Shown here: one piece after another, positions 48,465-56,220 of the stretch
Position numbering within the stretch: the first letter of the stretch is position 1
How the letters are laid out: each line of letters starts with the position of its first letter
Source of the DNA: Saccharopolyspora rosea
GTDB lineage: Bacteria > Actinomycetota > Actinomycetes > Mycobacteriales > Pseudonocardiaceae
Direction: 5' to 3'
Length of the DNA: 64,000 nt
Assembly (NCBI RefSeq): GCF_025643595.1
Contig: NZ_CP102826.1
Coordinates: forward strand, 1,550,001 to 1,614,000
Notes under the pieces: model-generated
The model's database searches: none
What the model saw: the letters and a program-made list of their open reading frames with translations, nothing else
What the model was told of the DNA's origin: nothing
Translations under genes and position numbers: made by a program

Positions 48465-48569
48465 ATGGTCCGCACCGAAGTCAAGCGCGCTCCGGAAGCC
48501 AAGGGTGGCTGCAGCTGCTGCGGGAGCTGCACCGGTCCTTCGTGCGGCTGCTGCTCCAGCTGCGGCTGA
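48465..48569 (+). CDS. Cys-rich micropeptide with two CxCCxxC motifs (metallothionein-like or peptide precursor)
   Basis: 34 residues from ATG 48465 with a strong GGGAGG 6 nt upstream. The first 13 residues are polar (MVRTEVKRAPEAK), then a Gly/Ser/Cys tail holds eight Cys at 16, 18, 19, 22, 27, 29, 30 and 33. The Cys form two equal units, CSCCGSC and CGCCSSC, joined by TGPS. Eight Cys in 18 residues with no aromatic residues is typical of metallothioneins, which bind Cu(I) or Zn as thiolate clusters. A ribosomally made, modified peptide is the alternative, but no modification enzyme adjoins it. A terminator hairpin follows 10 nt after the stop. Confidence 0.75.
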   Translation: MVRTEVKRAPEAKGGCSCCGSCTGPSCGCCSSCG

Positions 48570-48579
48570 GCAGTGGAGT

Positions 48580-48617
48580 GCCTGCCCGGGGTGCTTGCGG
48601 GATCACCCCGGGCAGGC
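48580..48617. terminator. Terminator between the Cys-rich peptide and hydrolase genes
   Basis: A 14-bp perfect stem (48580-48593 with 48604-48617), overlapping the last codons of the convergent hydrolase gene. Confidence 0.75.
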
Positions 48618-50165
48618 CATGCCCTCGGTCGGGACCGCGCCGTCGATCAGGAAGCGGCTGACGGCGCGGTCGACGCAGTCGGAGCGGCCCAGCGCCCCGT
48701 GACCCGCACCCTGCCAGCGCAGCACGACCCCGGTCGGCAGCTGCTCGGCCATGTGATCGCTGCCGAGTCCGGGCACCACCGGGTCGTGCGCGGTGCTGAT
48801 CACCGGGATCGGCGGCAGGTCGGTGCGGCGCGGTGACGGCAGCGGCTGCTGCGGCACCGGCCACGAGCCGCACCAGACCAGTCGTTGCGCGAAAACCCCG
48901 CCGAACAGCGGGTACTTGCCCACCCAGTCGGCCGCCACCTCGGCGCTGCGCTCCGGCGGCACGCGCAGCGTGGTGTCGTTGCACCCCGTGATCAGTTCGC
49001 TGTCCAGCCTGGGCGGGTCGGCGCCCTGGGGCGTCACGAGCGGCGCGCTCAGCCCCGCCAGCCCGGCGCCGTCGCCGCGGTCGGCGGCGACCAGCGCGTC
49101 GACGAGCGCGGGCCACGCGTCGCGATCGGACAGCCCGCTCAGCACCGCCTGCACGACCCGGCCCGCCGGGACCTGGGTGCCCGGCGCGGGCAGCGGAGCC
49201 GTCCGGGCGCGGTCGACGATGCGGTTCACCGTCGCGCGCGGGTCCGGGCCGAGCGGGCAGGCGCGGCTCGCGCAGTCCGCGGCGAAGGCGTCGAAGCTCT
49301 GCTCCGCGCTCTGGGCCTGCGATTCCAGCTGCCCCATGGCGTCGCGCGTCGGGTCGGGGGCGCCGTCGAGGACGATCCGGCCGATCGAGCTGGGGTAGCG
49401 CTCCGCGTAGGTCATCAGCAGCCGGGACGCCTCGCCACGCGCGACGGCGTGCAGCCTCGGAACGCCCATCTCCAGGCGCAGTTCCTCCAGGTCCGACGCG
49501 GTCCGCCAGGTGTCGTACGCCTGCAGCCGCTCGTCGAGGTTGAGCAGGCACTCCTGGCTGGCCCGCAGCACCGCGTCGTTGAGCGGGCCGAGCGCGGCCC
49601 GGTCGGTCGCGCGGGGATCGAATCCGACGATCGCCTCGCGCTGCTGCGCGGGCACGCAGTCGGCGGGCTCCGAATGACCGGTGCCGCGCCGGTCCAGTCC
49701 GATGATCGTGAAGGTGCGCAGCATCTCCGGCGGCAGCCGCAGGGCCGTCCGGGCCGCGTACGTCGTGCCCGGCTCGCCGCCGATGTCGTTGAGCAGCACC
49801 AGCGGAATCCCACCGGTGCCGACCTTCAGCAGCGCCGTGCGCGCGGTGCCGTGGGTGGGCGCTTCCGGTGAGTCGAGCGTGTTCAGCAGCCGGGAGCAGG
49901 AGAAGGTCATCCCGGCGGGCAGCTGCGGTCCGCCGAGTTCGGCGCGGGTCTGCTCGGTGCAGTCCTGCCAGGCCAGCGCGTCGTGGCCGGGGATGCCCAG
50001 CGGCGGCACCGGGGCGGGCTTCGGCGGCTGCGGCGCCGGGGCGACCTGCTGCTGCGAGTCCTGGTAAGCGACGGCGGGACGCTGCGACGGGCCCACCGAG
50101 CAGGCCGCCACCAGCAGCAGGAGCGGCGCCAGCGCGGCCCCGAACCCCCTGGCGCTGCGCGGCAC
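48603..50165 (-). CDS. Secreted alpha/beta hydrolase lipoprotein (tripeptidyl-aminopeptidase-like), nucleophile apparently lost
   Basis: 520 residues from GTG 50165 with GAGGAG upstream. A lipoprotein signal ends in VAAC with Cys22, then a Pro-rich linker. The hydrolase domain begins with IPLVLLNDIGGEPGTTYAAR and the DRRGTGHS motif. Where family members have GxSxG, this one reads ARGEASRLLMTYAERYP, so the elbow Ser is replaced by Gly. Asp (TAHDPVVPG) and His (GAGHGALGRSDC) of the triad remain in a TAP-like C-terminal domain. Its neighbourhood matches Rv2672. It may be an inactive binding protein or use another residue. Confidence 0.88.
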   Translation of the reverse strand: MPRSARGFGAALAPLLLLVAACSVGPSQRPAVAYQDSQQQVAPAPQPPKPAPVPPLGIPGHDALAWQDCTEQTRAELGGPQLPAGMTFSCSRLLNTLDSPEAPTHGTARTALLKVGTGGIPLVLLNDIGGEPGTTYAARTALRLPPEMLRTFTIIGLDRRGTGHSEPADCVPAQQREAIVGFDPRATDRAALGPLNDAVLRASQECLLNLDERLQAYDTWRTASDLEELRLEMGVPRLHAVARGEASRLLMTYAERYPSSIGRIVLDGAPDPTRDAMGQLESQAQSAEQSFDAFAADCASRACPLGPDPRATVNRIVDRARTAPLPAPGTQVPAGRVVQAVLSGLSDRDAWPALVDALVAADRGDGAGLAGLSAPLVTPQGADPPRLDSELITGCNDTTLRVPPERSAEVAADWVGKYPLFGGVFAQRLVWCGSWPVPQQPLPSPRRTDLPPIPVISTAHDPVVPGLGSDHMAEQLPTGVVLRWQGAGHGALGRSDCVDRAVSRFLIDGAVPTEGMACPG

Positions 50166-50316
50166 GGCTACTCCTCGTCGGTGGCTGGTCCTGCGGGCTC
50201 TCAGCATCGCATGATCGCAGTGAGAACCAGGTGAGGGGCCTGACAATCCGGTTCGGCTGACCGGGTGCTTCGCGATACGTTCGCCATAGGGGGCTGACCA
50301 CGGGAGAAGGAGCGTC

Positions 50317-51225
50317 GTGCAGGTCGCGCAGGTTGATTCGGGGGCCGGTTTCTCGGACGGCCGTTCGCTGTTCGGCGTGGAGCGGGTCTCCGCGCGGGCG
50401 CTCGGCGCCGTGCCGCCCCCGCTGCTGGTGCTGCTCGGCGTGGTCAGCCTCCAGGTGGGTGCGGCGTTCGCCAAGCAGCTGTTCGCGACCGCGGGAGCGT
50501 CCGGCGTGGTGGCGTTGCGCCTGCTGTTCGCCGCGGTGGTCCTGCTGGTGGTGTGGCGGCCGTCGGTGCGGCTGAGCCGCCGGACGCTGGCCGTCGTGGC
50601 CGGGTACGGCGCCGTGCTGGCCGGGATGAACATGTGCATCTACCAGTCGTTCGAGCGGATCCCGCTCGGCGCGGCGGTCACCATCGAGTTCCTCGGCCCG
50701 CTGGCGGTGGCGGTGGTCGGCTCGCGTCGCAAGCTCGACGTGCTGTGGGCGCTGCTGGCCGGCGCCGGGGTGTTCCTGCTGTCCCGCGTCGAGGGCGGGC
50801 TCGACTGGATCGGGGTCGGTTTCGCGCTGGCCGCCGGAACGATGTGGGCCTGCTACATCCTGCTCGGCGCCAAGCTCGGCAGCCGCACCAGCGGCGGTTC
50901 CGGCCTGGCGCTGGGCATGGCCTTCGGCGCGGTGGTCGCCGCGCCGTTCGGAGTCGCCGAGGCCGGTCCGGCGCTGCTCGACCCGGCGGTGCTGGTGGCC
51001 GGCGCGGTCGTCGCCCTGATGTCCTCGGTGATCCCGTACTCGTTGGAGCTGGAGGCGCTGCGCCGGATGCCGCCCCGGGTGTTCGGCATCCTGATGAGCC
51101 TGGAGCCGGCGGTCGCGGCGCTCGCGGGACTGCTGGTGCTCGGCGAGCAGCTCGGCGCCTGGCAGTGGGTCGCGATCGGCTGCGTGGTCACGGCTTCGGT
51201 GGGTTCGACGCGCAGCTCGGTCTGA
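50317..51225 (+). CDS. EamA family transporter (RhtA-like exporter)
   Basis: 302 residues from GTG 50317 with GAAGGAG upstream. Ten membrane helices form two EamA repeats (about 30-155 and 165-295). The first-repeat motif GAAVTIEFLGPLAVAV and second-repeat SSVIPYSLELEALRR are typical of RhtA/threonine-homoserine exporter relatives. It probably exports amino acids or related metabolites. Its last 38 nt overlap the convergent reductase gene. Confidence 0.9.
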   Translation: MQVAQVDSGAGFSDGRSLFGVERVSARALGAVPPPLLVLLGVVSLQVGAAFAKQLFATAGASGVVALRLLFAAVVLLVVWRPSVRLSRRTLAVVAGYGAVLAGMNMCIYQSFERIPLGAAVTIEFLGPLAVAVVGSRRKLDVLWALLAGAGVFLLSRVEGGLDWIGVGFALAAGTMWACYILLGAKLGSRTSGGSGLALGMAFGAVVAAPFGVAEAGPALLDPAVLVAGAVVALMSSVIPYSLELEALRRMPPRVFGILMSLEPAVAALAGLLVLGEQLGAWQWVAIGCVVTASVGSTRSSV

Positions 51226-52132
51226 GCTCCGCGACCGAGGCCGGGAGTCGGGTGGGGCGCAGGCCGCGCATCAGGGCGAGCACGGTCTCGTTCCGGGGGA
51301 CCGGGATGCCGTGCCGACGCGCCGCGCGGACCACGGCCCCGGTGATGTGCTCGTGCTCGGTCGGCAGGCCGGCCAACCGGTCGTAGAGCATCGACGAGCC
51401 GTTCTCCCGGGGGAAGTCCGAGGTGAACCCGGACACGACCGCGTCGACGTCGGCCCGCGTCAGGGCGGCGCCTTCGGCCCGGGCGACGGCGAGCGCCTCG
51501 TCCAGCAGCGCCGCGCCGAGGTCGCGCACCTCGGGCACGTCGAACACGTCGAGGCGGCGCAGGGTCAGCGCGGTGATCGGATTGGCCCCCACGTTCGACA
51601 GCAGCTTGCGCCAGGCGGCCGCGGCGAAGTCCTCCGCCACCGACACCTCGACCGGCGATCCGGCCAGCAGCGCGGCGAACCGCGTCCCCACCTCGCCCGG
51701 CTCGACGAGCATGGTGCCCGGCGACCGGCGGACGACGTGCCCGGGGCGCACCCGCTCGGCGGCGACGTAGATCAGCGCGGGCAGCACGGGCGCGGACAAC
51801 CCCATGTCGGCGACCGATTCCCGGTGCTCGATGCCGTTCTGCACCACCACGACCGGCGTCCCGGGGGCGTCGAGCCGTTCCAGCCACGGCCGGGCGCCCG
51901 CGACGTCGGGCACCTTCGTCGTCAACAGCACCCAGTCCACGTCGCCGACGGCGTCGGGCTCGGTGACCACCGGCACCGGGACCTCCGCGGTGCCGTCGGG
52001 GGTTTCCAGCGACAACCGGTCGAACGGCGTGCGCGCGCACAGGGTGACCTGGTGGCCGAGGTCGTGCGCGGCGGCGGCGAGAACCCCGCCGATCGCCCCG
52101 GAGCCGATCACGGCGATGCGTCGAGCCTCCAC
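51188..52132 (-). CDS. 2-dehydropantoate 2-reductase family protein (PanE/ApbA)
   Basis: 314 residues from GTG 52132; the frame extends 14 codons further into the ligase gene. The NADPH-binding motif IAVIGSGAIGG is at residues 6-16, the catalytic-Lys region WRKLLSNVGANPITAL lies near 180, and the C-terminal helical domain ends SSMLYDRLAGLPTEHEH. It reduces ketopantoate to pantoate in coenzyme A synthesis, although many paralogues act on other 2-keto acids. It lies 10 nt after the ligase stop and is probably the last gene of a long operon. Confidence 0.9.
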   Translation of the reverse strand: MEARRIAVIGSGAIGGVLAAAAHDLGHQVTLCARTPFDRLSLETPDGTAEVPVPVVTEPDAVGDVDWVLLTTKVPDVAGARPWLERLDAPGTPVVVVQNGIEHRESVADMGLSAPVLPALIYVAAERVRPGHVVRRSPGTMLVEPGEVGTRFAALLAGSPVEVSVAEDFAAAAWRKLLSNVGANPITALTLRRLDVFDVPEVRDLGAALLDEALAVARAEGAALTRADVDAVVSGFTSDFPRENGSSMLYDRLAGLPTEHEHITGAVVRAARRHGIPVPRNETVLALMRGLRPTRLPASVAELRPSCASNPPKP

Positions 52133-52142
52133 GCGCCGCAGG

Positions 52143-53258
52143 TTACTCGCCGCGGCGGCCGCCCCGGAGAACATCGCCGAACAGCACGGAGTCGAGGTCG
52201 TAACGGGTCGGCTCGTCGAGCTGGTCGTACCGGCACGACGCGGGGTCGCGGTCGGGACGCCACCGCACGAACTGGGTGGTGTGCCGGAACCTCGCGGGGC
52301 GCTCGCCCTCGGTGTGGTCGTAGGAGACCTCGACGACCCGTTCCGGCCGCAGCGGGATCCACGGCTGCTCGCTGCTGCGCCACCGGTTGATCGCCCCCGG
52401 CAACCGGCGCCCGTCCTCGGCCTGCGGTCCGGTCCACGGGTGCTCCCCGCTGGTGACCAGCCCGGACAGCTCGGACGCCAGGGCGCGTCGCTGGGCGGCG
52501 GGGAACGCGCCGACGACGCCGACGTGGTGCAGCACGCCGTGCTCGTCGTGCAGGCCCAGCAGCAGCGAGCCGACCGCCGTGCCGGGCTCGGTGCCGGTGT
52601 GCCAGCGGAGCCCGGCGACCACGCAGTCGGCGGTCCGGGAGTGCTTGATCTTGGACATGACGCGCTTGCCCGGCTGGTAGGTGCCGCCGGCGTCCTTGGC
52701 GATCACCCCGTCCAGCCCGGCCCCCTCGAACAGCCGGAACCACTCGGCGGCGGTGTCGGCGTCGTCGGTGGCGGGCGTGGTGCGCAGCCCGCTGCGGTCC
52801 AGGTCGAGACCGGTCAGCGCCGCGCGGCGCTGCGCGAAGCCCACGCCGGTGAGGTCCCGGTCGTCCAGCGCCAGCAGGTCGAAGGCGACGAACGTGGCGG
52901 GCGTCCGCTCGGCGAGCAGCCGCACCCGGCTCGCGGCGGGGTGGATGCGTTCGCCGAGCGCGTCCCAGTCCAGCCGGTCGCCGTCGGGATCGCGGCGGAC
53001 GACGACCAGTTCGCCGTCGAGCACGACGGGCCGGTCGACGTGCTCGGCGACGGTCCGCAGCACCTCCGGGAAGTACCGGTTGAACGATTTGCCGGTCCGC
53101 GACTGGAGGAAGACCGGATCGGACCCGGCGGGGTCGACGAACACCAGGCAGCGGAACCCGTCCCACTTGGGTTCGAACAGCAGTCCGCCGCGCCGCGGGA
53201 TGTCGTCGACCGGCGCGGCCAGCATCGGTTTCACCGGCGGGGACAGGAGCAGCGCCAC
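52143..53258 (-). CDS. ligC: ATP-dependent DNA ligase (LigC type)
   Basis: 371 residues from GTG 53258 with GGGAGG upstream. The nucleotidyltransferase domain has the adenylation motif EPKWDGFR with Lys31, then LQSRTGKSFNRYFPEV, VVLDGELVVV, VAFDLLALD, GVIAKDAGGTY and KIKHSRTADCVV, motifs I to V in order. An OB-fold domain ends the protein. It seals nicks with ATP. It resembles stand-alone mycobacterial LigC and could work with the LigD-type polymerase 7 kb away. It lies 14 nt after the DUF6286 gene and may be transcribed with the Asp23 cluster. Confidence 0.94.
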   Translation of the reverse strand: MALLLSPPVKPMLAAPVDDIPRRGGLLFEPKWDGFRCLVFVDPAGSDPVFLQSRTGKSFNRYFPEVLRTVAEHVDRPVVLDGELVVVRRDPDGDRLDWDALGERIHPAASRVRLLAERTPATFVAFDLLALDDRDLTGVGFAQRRAALTGLDLDRSGLRTTPATDDADTAAEWFRLFEGAGLDGVIAKDAGGTYQPGKRVMSKIKHSRTADCVVAGLRWHTGTEPGTAVGSLLLGLHDEHGVLHHVGVVGAFPAAQRRALASELSGLVTSGEHPWTGPQAEDGRRLPGAINRWRSSEQPWIPLRPERVVEVSYDHTEGERPARFRHTTQFVRWRPDRDPASCRYDQLDEPTRYDLDSVLFGDVLRGGRRGE

Positions 53259-53272
53259 GGGGGCCTCCCAGG

Positions 53273-53875
53273 TCAGCGGACCCGCTGTCGCGGAGCCCGG
53301 TCGAGTTCGAGGCGGATCGCGGTCGGCAGGTTCTCGGACTCCAACGCCTCGCGGGCCCGGGAGAGCACCTTGGTGTCCAGTTCCTCCCACACCTGCCGGA
53401 CGTTCGCCCCTTCCTGCAGCGACAGCGTCAGCCGCAGCGCGGGACGCCGTTCGTCCCCGGCCATGCGCACCCGCGCGCGGGTGACGCCGGTGACCGTCTC
53501 GGCGTCGGCCCGCACCGCGTCGGTCAGCGCCCCCGAGGTCACCGTCAGGTGGCCGTCGGGCTCCCGCTGCACCCGGATGTCCGGTCTGGCCTCCGGCCGC
53601 AGCGCGCGGACGACCCACCACAGGCCGAGCGCGAGCAGCACCAGGCCGACCGGGATCGCCACCAGCGGGTAGTGCGACCACCACTCCCGCAGCATCGGGT
53701 CGAGCACGGGGCGCCGCGCCCGGTAGAAGCCCAGCCAGCCGGTGCCGACGACCAGCGCGGCCACACCCGCCAGCAACGCCAGCAGTCCGAGCACGGTGAC
53801 GACCGTGCGCTCGAAGGTCATGCCGCGACCGGTGGGCGTGGTGCTGGGCCGGATCGTGCCCTCGCCGGTCGTCAT
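53273..53875 (-). CDS. DUF6286 family membrane protein of the Asp23 cluster
   Basis: 200 residues. Two transmembrane helices (TVVTVLGLLALLAGVAALVVG and PLVAIPVGLVLLALGLWWVV) separated by about 25 residues precede a soluble domain with LTVTSGALTDAVRADAETVTGV and LRLTLSLQEGANVRQVW. The layout matches actinobacterial DUF6286/AmaP-like proteins that anchor Asp23-type proteins to the membrane. It overlaps the upstream gene by 4 nt. Confidence 0.82.
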   Translation of the reverse strand: MTTGEGTIRPSTTPTGRGMTFERTVVTVLGLLALLAGVAALVVGTGWLGFYRARRPVLDPMLREWWSHYPLVAIPVGLVLLALGLWWVVRALRPEARPDIRVQREPDGHLTVTSGALTDAVRADAETVTGVTRARVRMAGDERRPALRLTLSLQEGANVRQVWEELDTKVLSRAREALESENLPTAIRLELDRAPRQRVR

Positions 53876-54408
53876 CGCCGCTCCTTCGCCGGGGACACCG
53901 ACACCGCGACCTTGGGCGCCCGGCGCAGCGGGAGGTCGCCCACCGCGTGCTCGGTCGTGTCGGTCACCCGCTGCCGGAGGTCGCCGAGCTGCCGGAACTG
54001 CGACGTCGCCCGCACCCGCACGCGCTTGGCGTCGGCGGTGACCGAGGCGCTGGCCACGCCGTCCTGGTCGCGCACCTGGTGGCCGACGAGCCGGGCCAGC
54101 GAACGCGGGTCGGTCGTCACGGTCACCTCCGGCGCCGGGTCGTGCAGCCGCACGTCGCGGCGCCGCGCACCGGCCGCGACCAGCAGCAGGAGGAGCCCCG
54201 CGACGGCGACGCCGATGGCCGTCGCGCGCACCGGGGTCGCGTCCCAGGGCACCGCGTCGAGCGCGGACCGCATCGTCGGCCAGGGGACCAGCAGACCGCC
54301 GGTGTCCGGGCGCAGCTGCGCCCAGGCGGTTTCGACCACCAGCAGCACCCCGGCCGCCGCGACGGCGAGCCCGACCAGCGTGGTGATCAGCCGTACCAAC
54401 AGACGCAT
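53872..54408 (-). CDS. Alkaline-shock membrane anchor (AmaP-like)
   Basis: 178 residues. Two transmembrane helices (about 8-30 and 63-80) are followed by a soluble alpha-beta domain with EVTVTTDPRSLARLVGHQV and VRVRATSQFRQL. Structure and position resemble AmaP, which tethers Asp23 to the membrane in Gram-positive bacteria. It overlaps the next gene by 4 nt, so the two anchors are made together. A paralogue-like similarity in layout to the DUF6286 protein is evident. Confidence 0.8.
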   Translation of the reverse strand: MRLLVRLITTLVGLAVAAAGVLLVVETAWAQLRPDTGGLLVPWPTMRSALDAVPWDATPVRATAIGVAVAGLLLLLVAAGARRRDVRLHDPAPEVTVTTDPRSLARLVGHQVRDQDGVASASVTADAKRVRVRATSQFRQLGDLRQRVTDTTEHAVGDLPLRRAPKVAVSVSPAKERR

Positions 54409-54430
54409 CGTTCTCCGAAGTCCCTCCCGG

Positions 54431-54820
54431 TCACCGCACCCGCGGCGCCTCGTGCCCGGGCACCAGTGCGGACACCGTCACGTCGATGCTGCGGACCTCG
54501 CACCCGGCGAGCCGGAGCAGGTCGTCGCGCACCCGCTCGCGCACCGACTCGACGGTCCGCCGCACCGGTGCCGGGTACCGCAGCGCGACGTCGAGGCGGA
54601 TCCGCAACGCCTGGTCCGGTCCGGACAGCCGGGCGCTCGCGCCGTGCTCGCCGACCCCGACCCCGACGACCCGACGGCGCACCCGGGTGCTGCCGGGGTC
54701 CTGGTCGGCGGCGTGCTCGGCGATCTTGCGCAGCACGGTGCGGCTGATCTCCAGCCGTCCGCGCTCGTCCGCCTCCGCCCGCTGCTCCTCGCGCGGGTCG
54801 GCCGCGGTTCCCGCGGTCAC
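54431..54820 (-). CDS. Asp23/Gls24 family envelope stress protein (copy 3)
   Basis: 129 residues. The Asp23 domain spans residues 20-122: GRLEISRTVLRKIAEHAA, VVGVGVGEHGASARL, IRLDVALRYPAPVRRTVESVRERV and IDVTVSALVP. The family forms oligomers under the membrane. It overlaps the DUF2273 gene by 4 nt. Confidence 0.88.
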   Translation of the reverse strand: MTAGTAADPREEQRAEADERGRLEISRTVLRKIAEHAADQDPGSTRVRRRVVGVGVGEHGASARLSGPDQALRIRLDVALRYPAPVRRTVESVRERVRDDLLRLAGCEVRSIDVTVSALVPGHEAPRVR

Positions 54821-54996
54821 CGGTCCCGTCCCTTGCCGAACAGGTCGCCGATCTCCAGTTCGCCGTCGACGATGCGCCCGACCACCAGGCCGATCGCCCC
54901 GAGCACCAGCGCGACCAGGAATCCGACGAAGCCGCCGACCGCCGCGGCCAGGCCGAGGATGAGCCCGGCGATCAGGCCGGTCTGCGTCCCGTTCAT
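54817..54996 (-). CDS. DUF2273-like small membrane protein
   Basis: 59 residues from ATG 54996, with GGAGG 6 nt upstream. Two closely spaced Gly-rich helices (TGLIAGLILGLAAAVGGFVGF and ALVLGAIGLVVGRIV) form a hairpin, followed by a charged tail DLFGKGRDR. DUF2273 proteins regularly accompany Asp23 and AmaP genes and are thought to help anchor the complex. Confidence 0.85.
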   Translation of the reverse strand: MNGTQTGLIAGLILGLAAAVGGFVGFLVALVLGAIGLVVGRIVDGELEIGDLFGKGRDR

Positions 54997-55033
54997 CGTG
55001 AACCTCCGAGTTCCCTCCACTGCGGACAGTGCA

Positions 55034-55282
55034 TCACCGGACGCGCGGCGGGCGCCTGCGGCGGGCCCACCGCTCGCGCAGCCGGTGCAGCAGACCGCGC
55101 ACCCCGCGGGCGCGGTCTACGACGACGATCGGCGCGTCGTAGCGGTCCGGCCGCTCGCGCCGGGCCCGGAACTCGGCCACGCCGGCGGCGAAGACCGCCG
55201 GGTCGCCGCCGACGTCCGGGTGGTGGGTCCGGACGAACGCGCGGAACTCGGCGCGCGCCACCGCGTCGCGGTCCGCGCTCAT
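55034..55282 (-). CDS. Small basic protein with HPD (J-domain-like) motif
   Basis: 82 residues. The N-terminal half reads FRAFVRTHHPDVGGDP with His21-Pro22-Asp23, the hallmark of DnaJ J-domains that stimulate Hsp70. Helix III-like VFAAGVAEFRARRE follows. The C-terminus is very Arg-rich. A full J-domain is about 65 residues, and helix I here is very short, so this is a truncated or divergent J-like protein. It is coupled by 4-nt overlap to the preceding Asp23-like gene. Confidence 0.65.
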   Translation of the reverse strand: MSADRDAVARAEFRAFVRTHHPDVGGDPAVFAAGVAEFRARRERPDRYDAPIVVVDRARGVRGLLHRLRERWARRRRPPRVR

Positions 55283-55599
55283 CCCGCGCCGCCCGGCTCG
55301 TCGGTGACCACATCGGACACGGTGACGTCCACCGGCCGGTCGCCGACCACTCCGGCGACCCGGATGCGCAGGTCGGCGACGATCTCCGGCAGCGGTCGGT
55401 CCAACCGCAGCACCACACCCACCTCCACGGGGGCGTCGCCCTCGGTCAACCGGACGCCGTCGACCCGGCGGCCGGGCAGGTGCGAGGCGATGTCCCCGTA
55501 CCGGCCGGCGTCGAGCCGCACCACCGACGGGTGCTCGCGAACCGCCCGCACAACCCGGTCGACCGGCTCTTCGCCCTGGGACGTCACGGCGCGCTCCAC
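55279..55599 (-). CDS. Asp23-like protein (copy 2, short)
   Basis: 106 residues from GTG 55599 with GAGGGGG upstream. The order of features is VRAVREHPSVVRLDAG, GVRLTEGDAPVEVGVVLRL, then LPEIVADLRIRVAGVV and DVTVSDV, which follows the second half of the Asp23 fold. It starts 7 nt after the larger Asp23 gene and lacks that protein's disordered N-terminus. Confidence 0.75.
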   Translation of the reverse strand: MERAVTSQGEEPVDRVVRAVREHPSVVRLDAGRYGDIASHLPGRRVDGVRLTEGDAPVEVGVVLRLDRPLPEIVADLRIRVAGVVGDRPVDVTVSDVVTDEPGGAG

Positions 55600-55606
55600 C
55601 GCCCCC

Positions 55607-56119
55607 TCACTCCACCCGCGACGTGCCGGACTGCGCGCCGGTCTCCTCGTCCTCCGAGGGCAGGTGGATGTCGTTGACCGAGATGTTCACCTCGATCACC
55701 TCCAGGCCGGTCATCCGCTCCACGGCGCCGATCACGTTGCGCCGCACGGCCCGCGCGAGGTCCACGATGGACGCGCCGTACTCCACGACGATGTCGAGGT
55801 CCACGGCGGCCTGCTTCTCGCCGACCTCCACCTGCACACCGGAAACCGAGGACGTGCCGCTGCCGCCCGGGATCCGCTCCCGGATGGCGCCGAACGCGCG
55901 GGACACCCCGCCGCCCATCGCGTACACCCCGGAGATCTCGCGCGCCGCGATCCCGGCGATCTTCTGCACCACCGAGGCGGCGATGGTGGTCTTGCCCTGC
56001 GAGGTCTCGTCCGCCAGCCGGGAGGGCTGGCCGCTCCCGCGCGTCTCGGGGATCCGCTGGCTCTCGCCGCCGCTGTCCCCGCCGCTCTTCGTGTTCTCCG
56101 CAGCACCTGACTGCGCCAT
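55607..56119 (-). CDS. Asp23/Gls24 family envelope stress protein (copy 1)
   Basis: 170 residues from ATG 56119 with GGAGGAAGGAG upstream. A polar, disordered N-terminus of 40 residues precedes a full Asp23 domain: GKTTIAASVVQKIAGIAAREISGVYAMGG, VQVEVGEKQAAVDLDIVVEYG, and VEVNISVNDIHLP, here cited in pieces of the same domain (residues 43-155). It is the best-conserved Asp23 member of the cluster and is separated from the anti-sigma gene by 101 nt. Confidence 0.92.
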   Translation of the reverse strand: MAQSGAAENTKSGGDSGGESQRIPETRGSGQPSRLADETSQGKTTIAASVVQKIAGIAAREISGVYAMGGGVSRAFGAIRERIPGGSGTSSVSGVQVEVGEKQAAVDLDIVVEYGASIVDLARAVRRNVIGAVERMTGLEVIEVNISVNDIHLPSEDEETGAQSGTSRVE

Positions 56120-56181
56120 GGGACAAACTCCTTCCTCCGCGTGCGGGCCGCCGATCGGCGGTGCCCGACAGGATTTGCGAT

Positions 56182-56202
56182 GAGATCAGGTGATCCGATC
56201 TC
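56182..56202. promoter_or_regulatory. Inverted repeat upstream of the first Asp23 gene
   Basis: GAGATC-9 nt-GATCTC in the only sizeable gap of the cluster, 63-83 nt before ATG 56119. It may mark a second promoter or operator. Confidence 0.3.
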
Positions 56203-56220
56203 GCGCCGGTGTGTCCGGCA

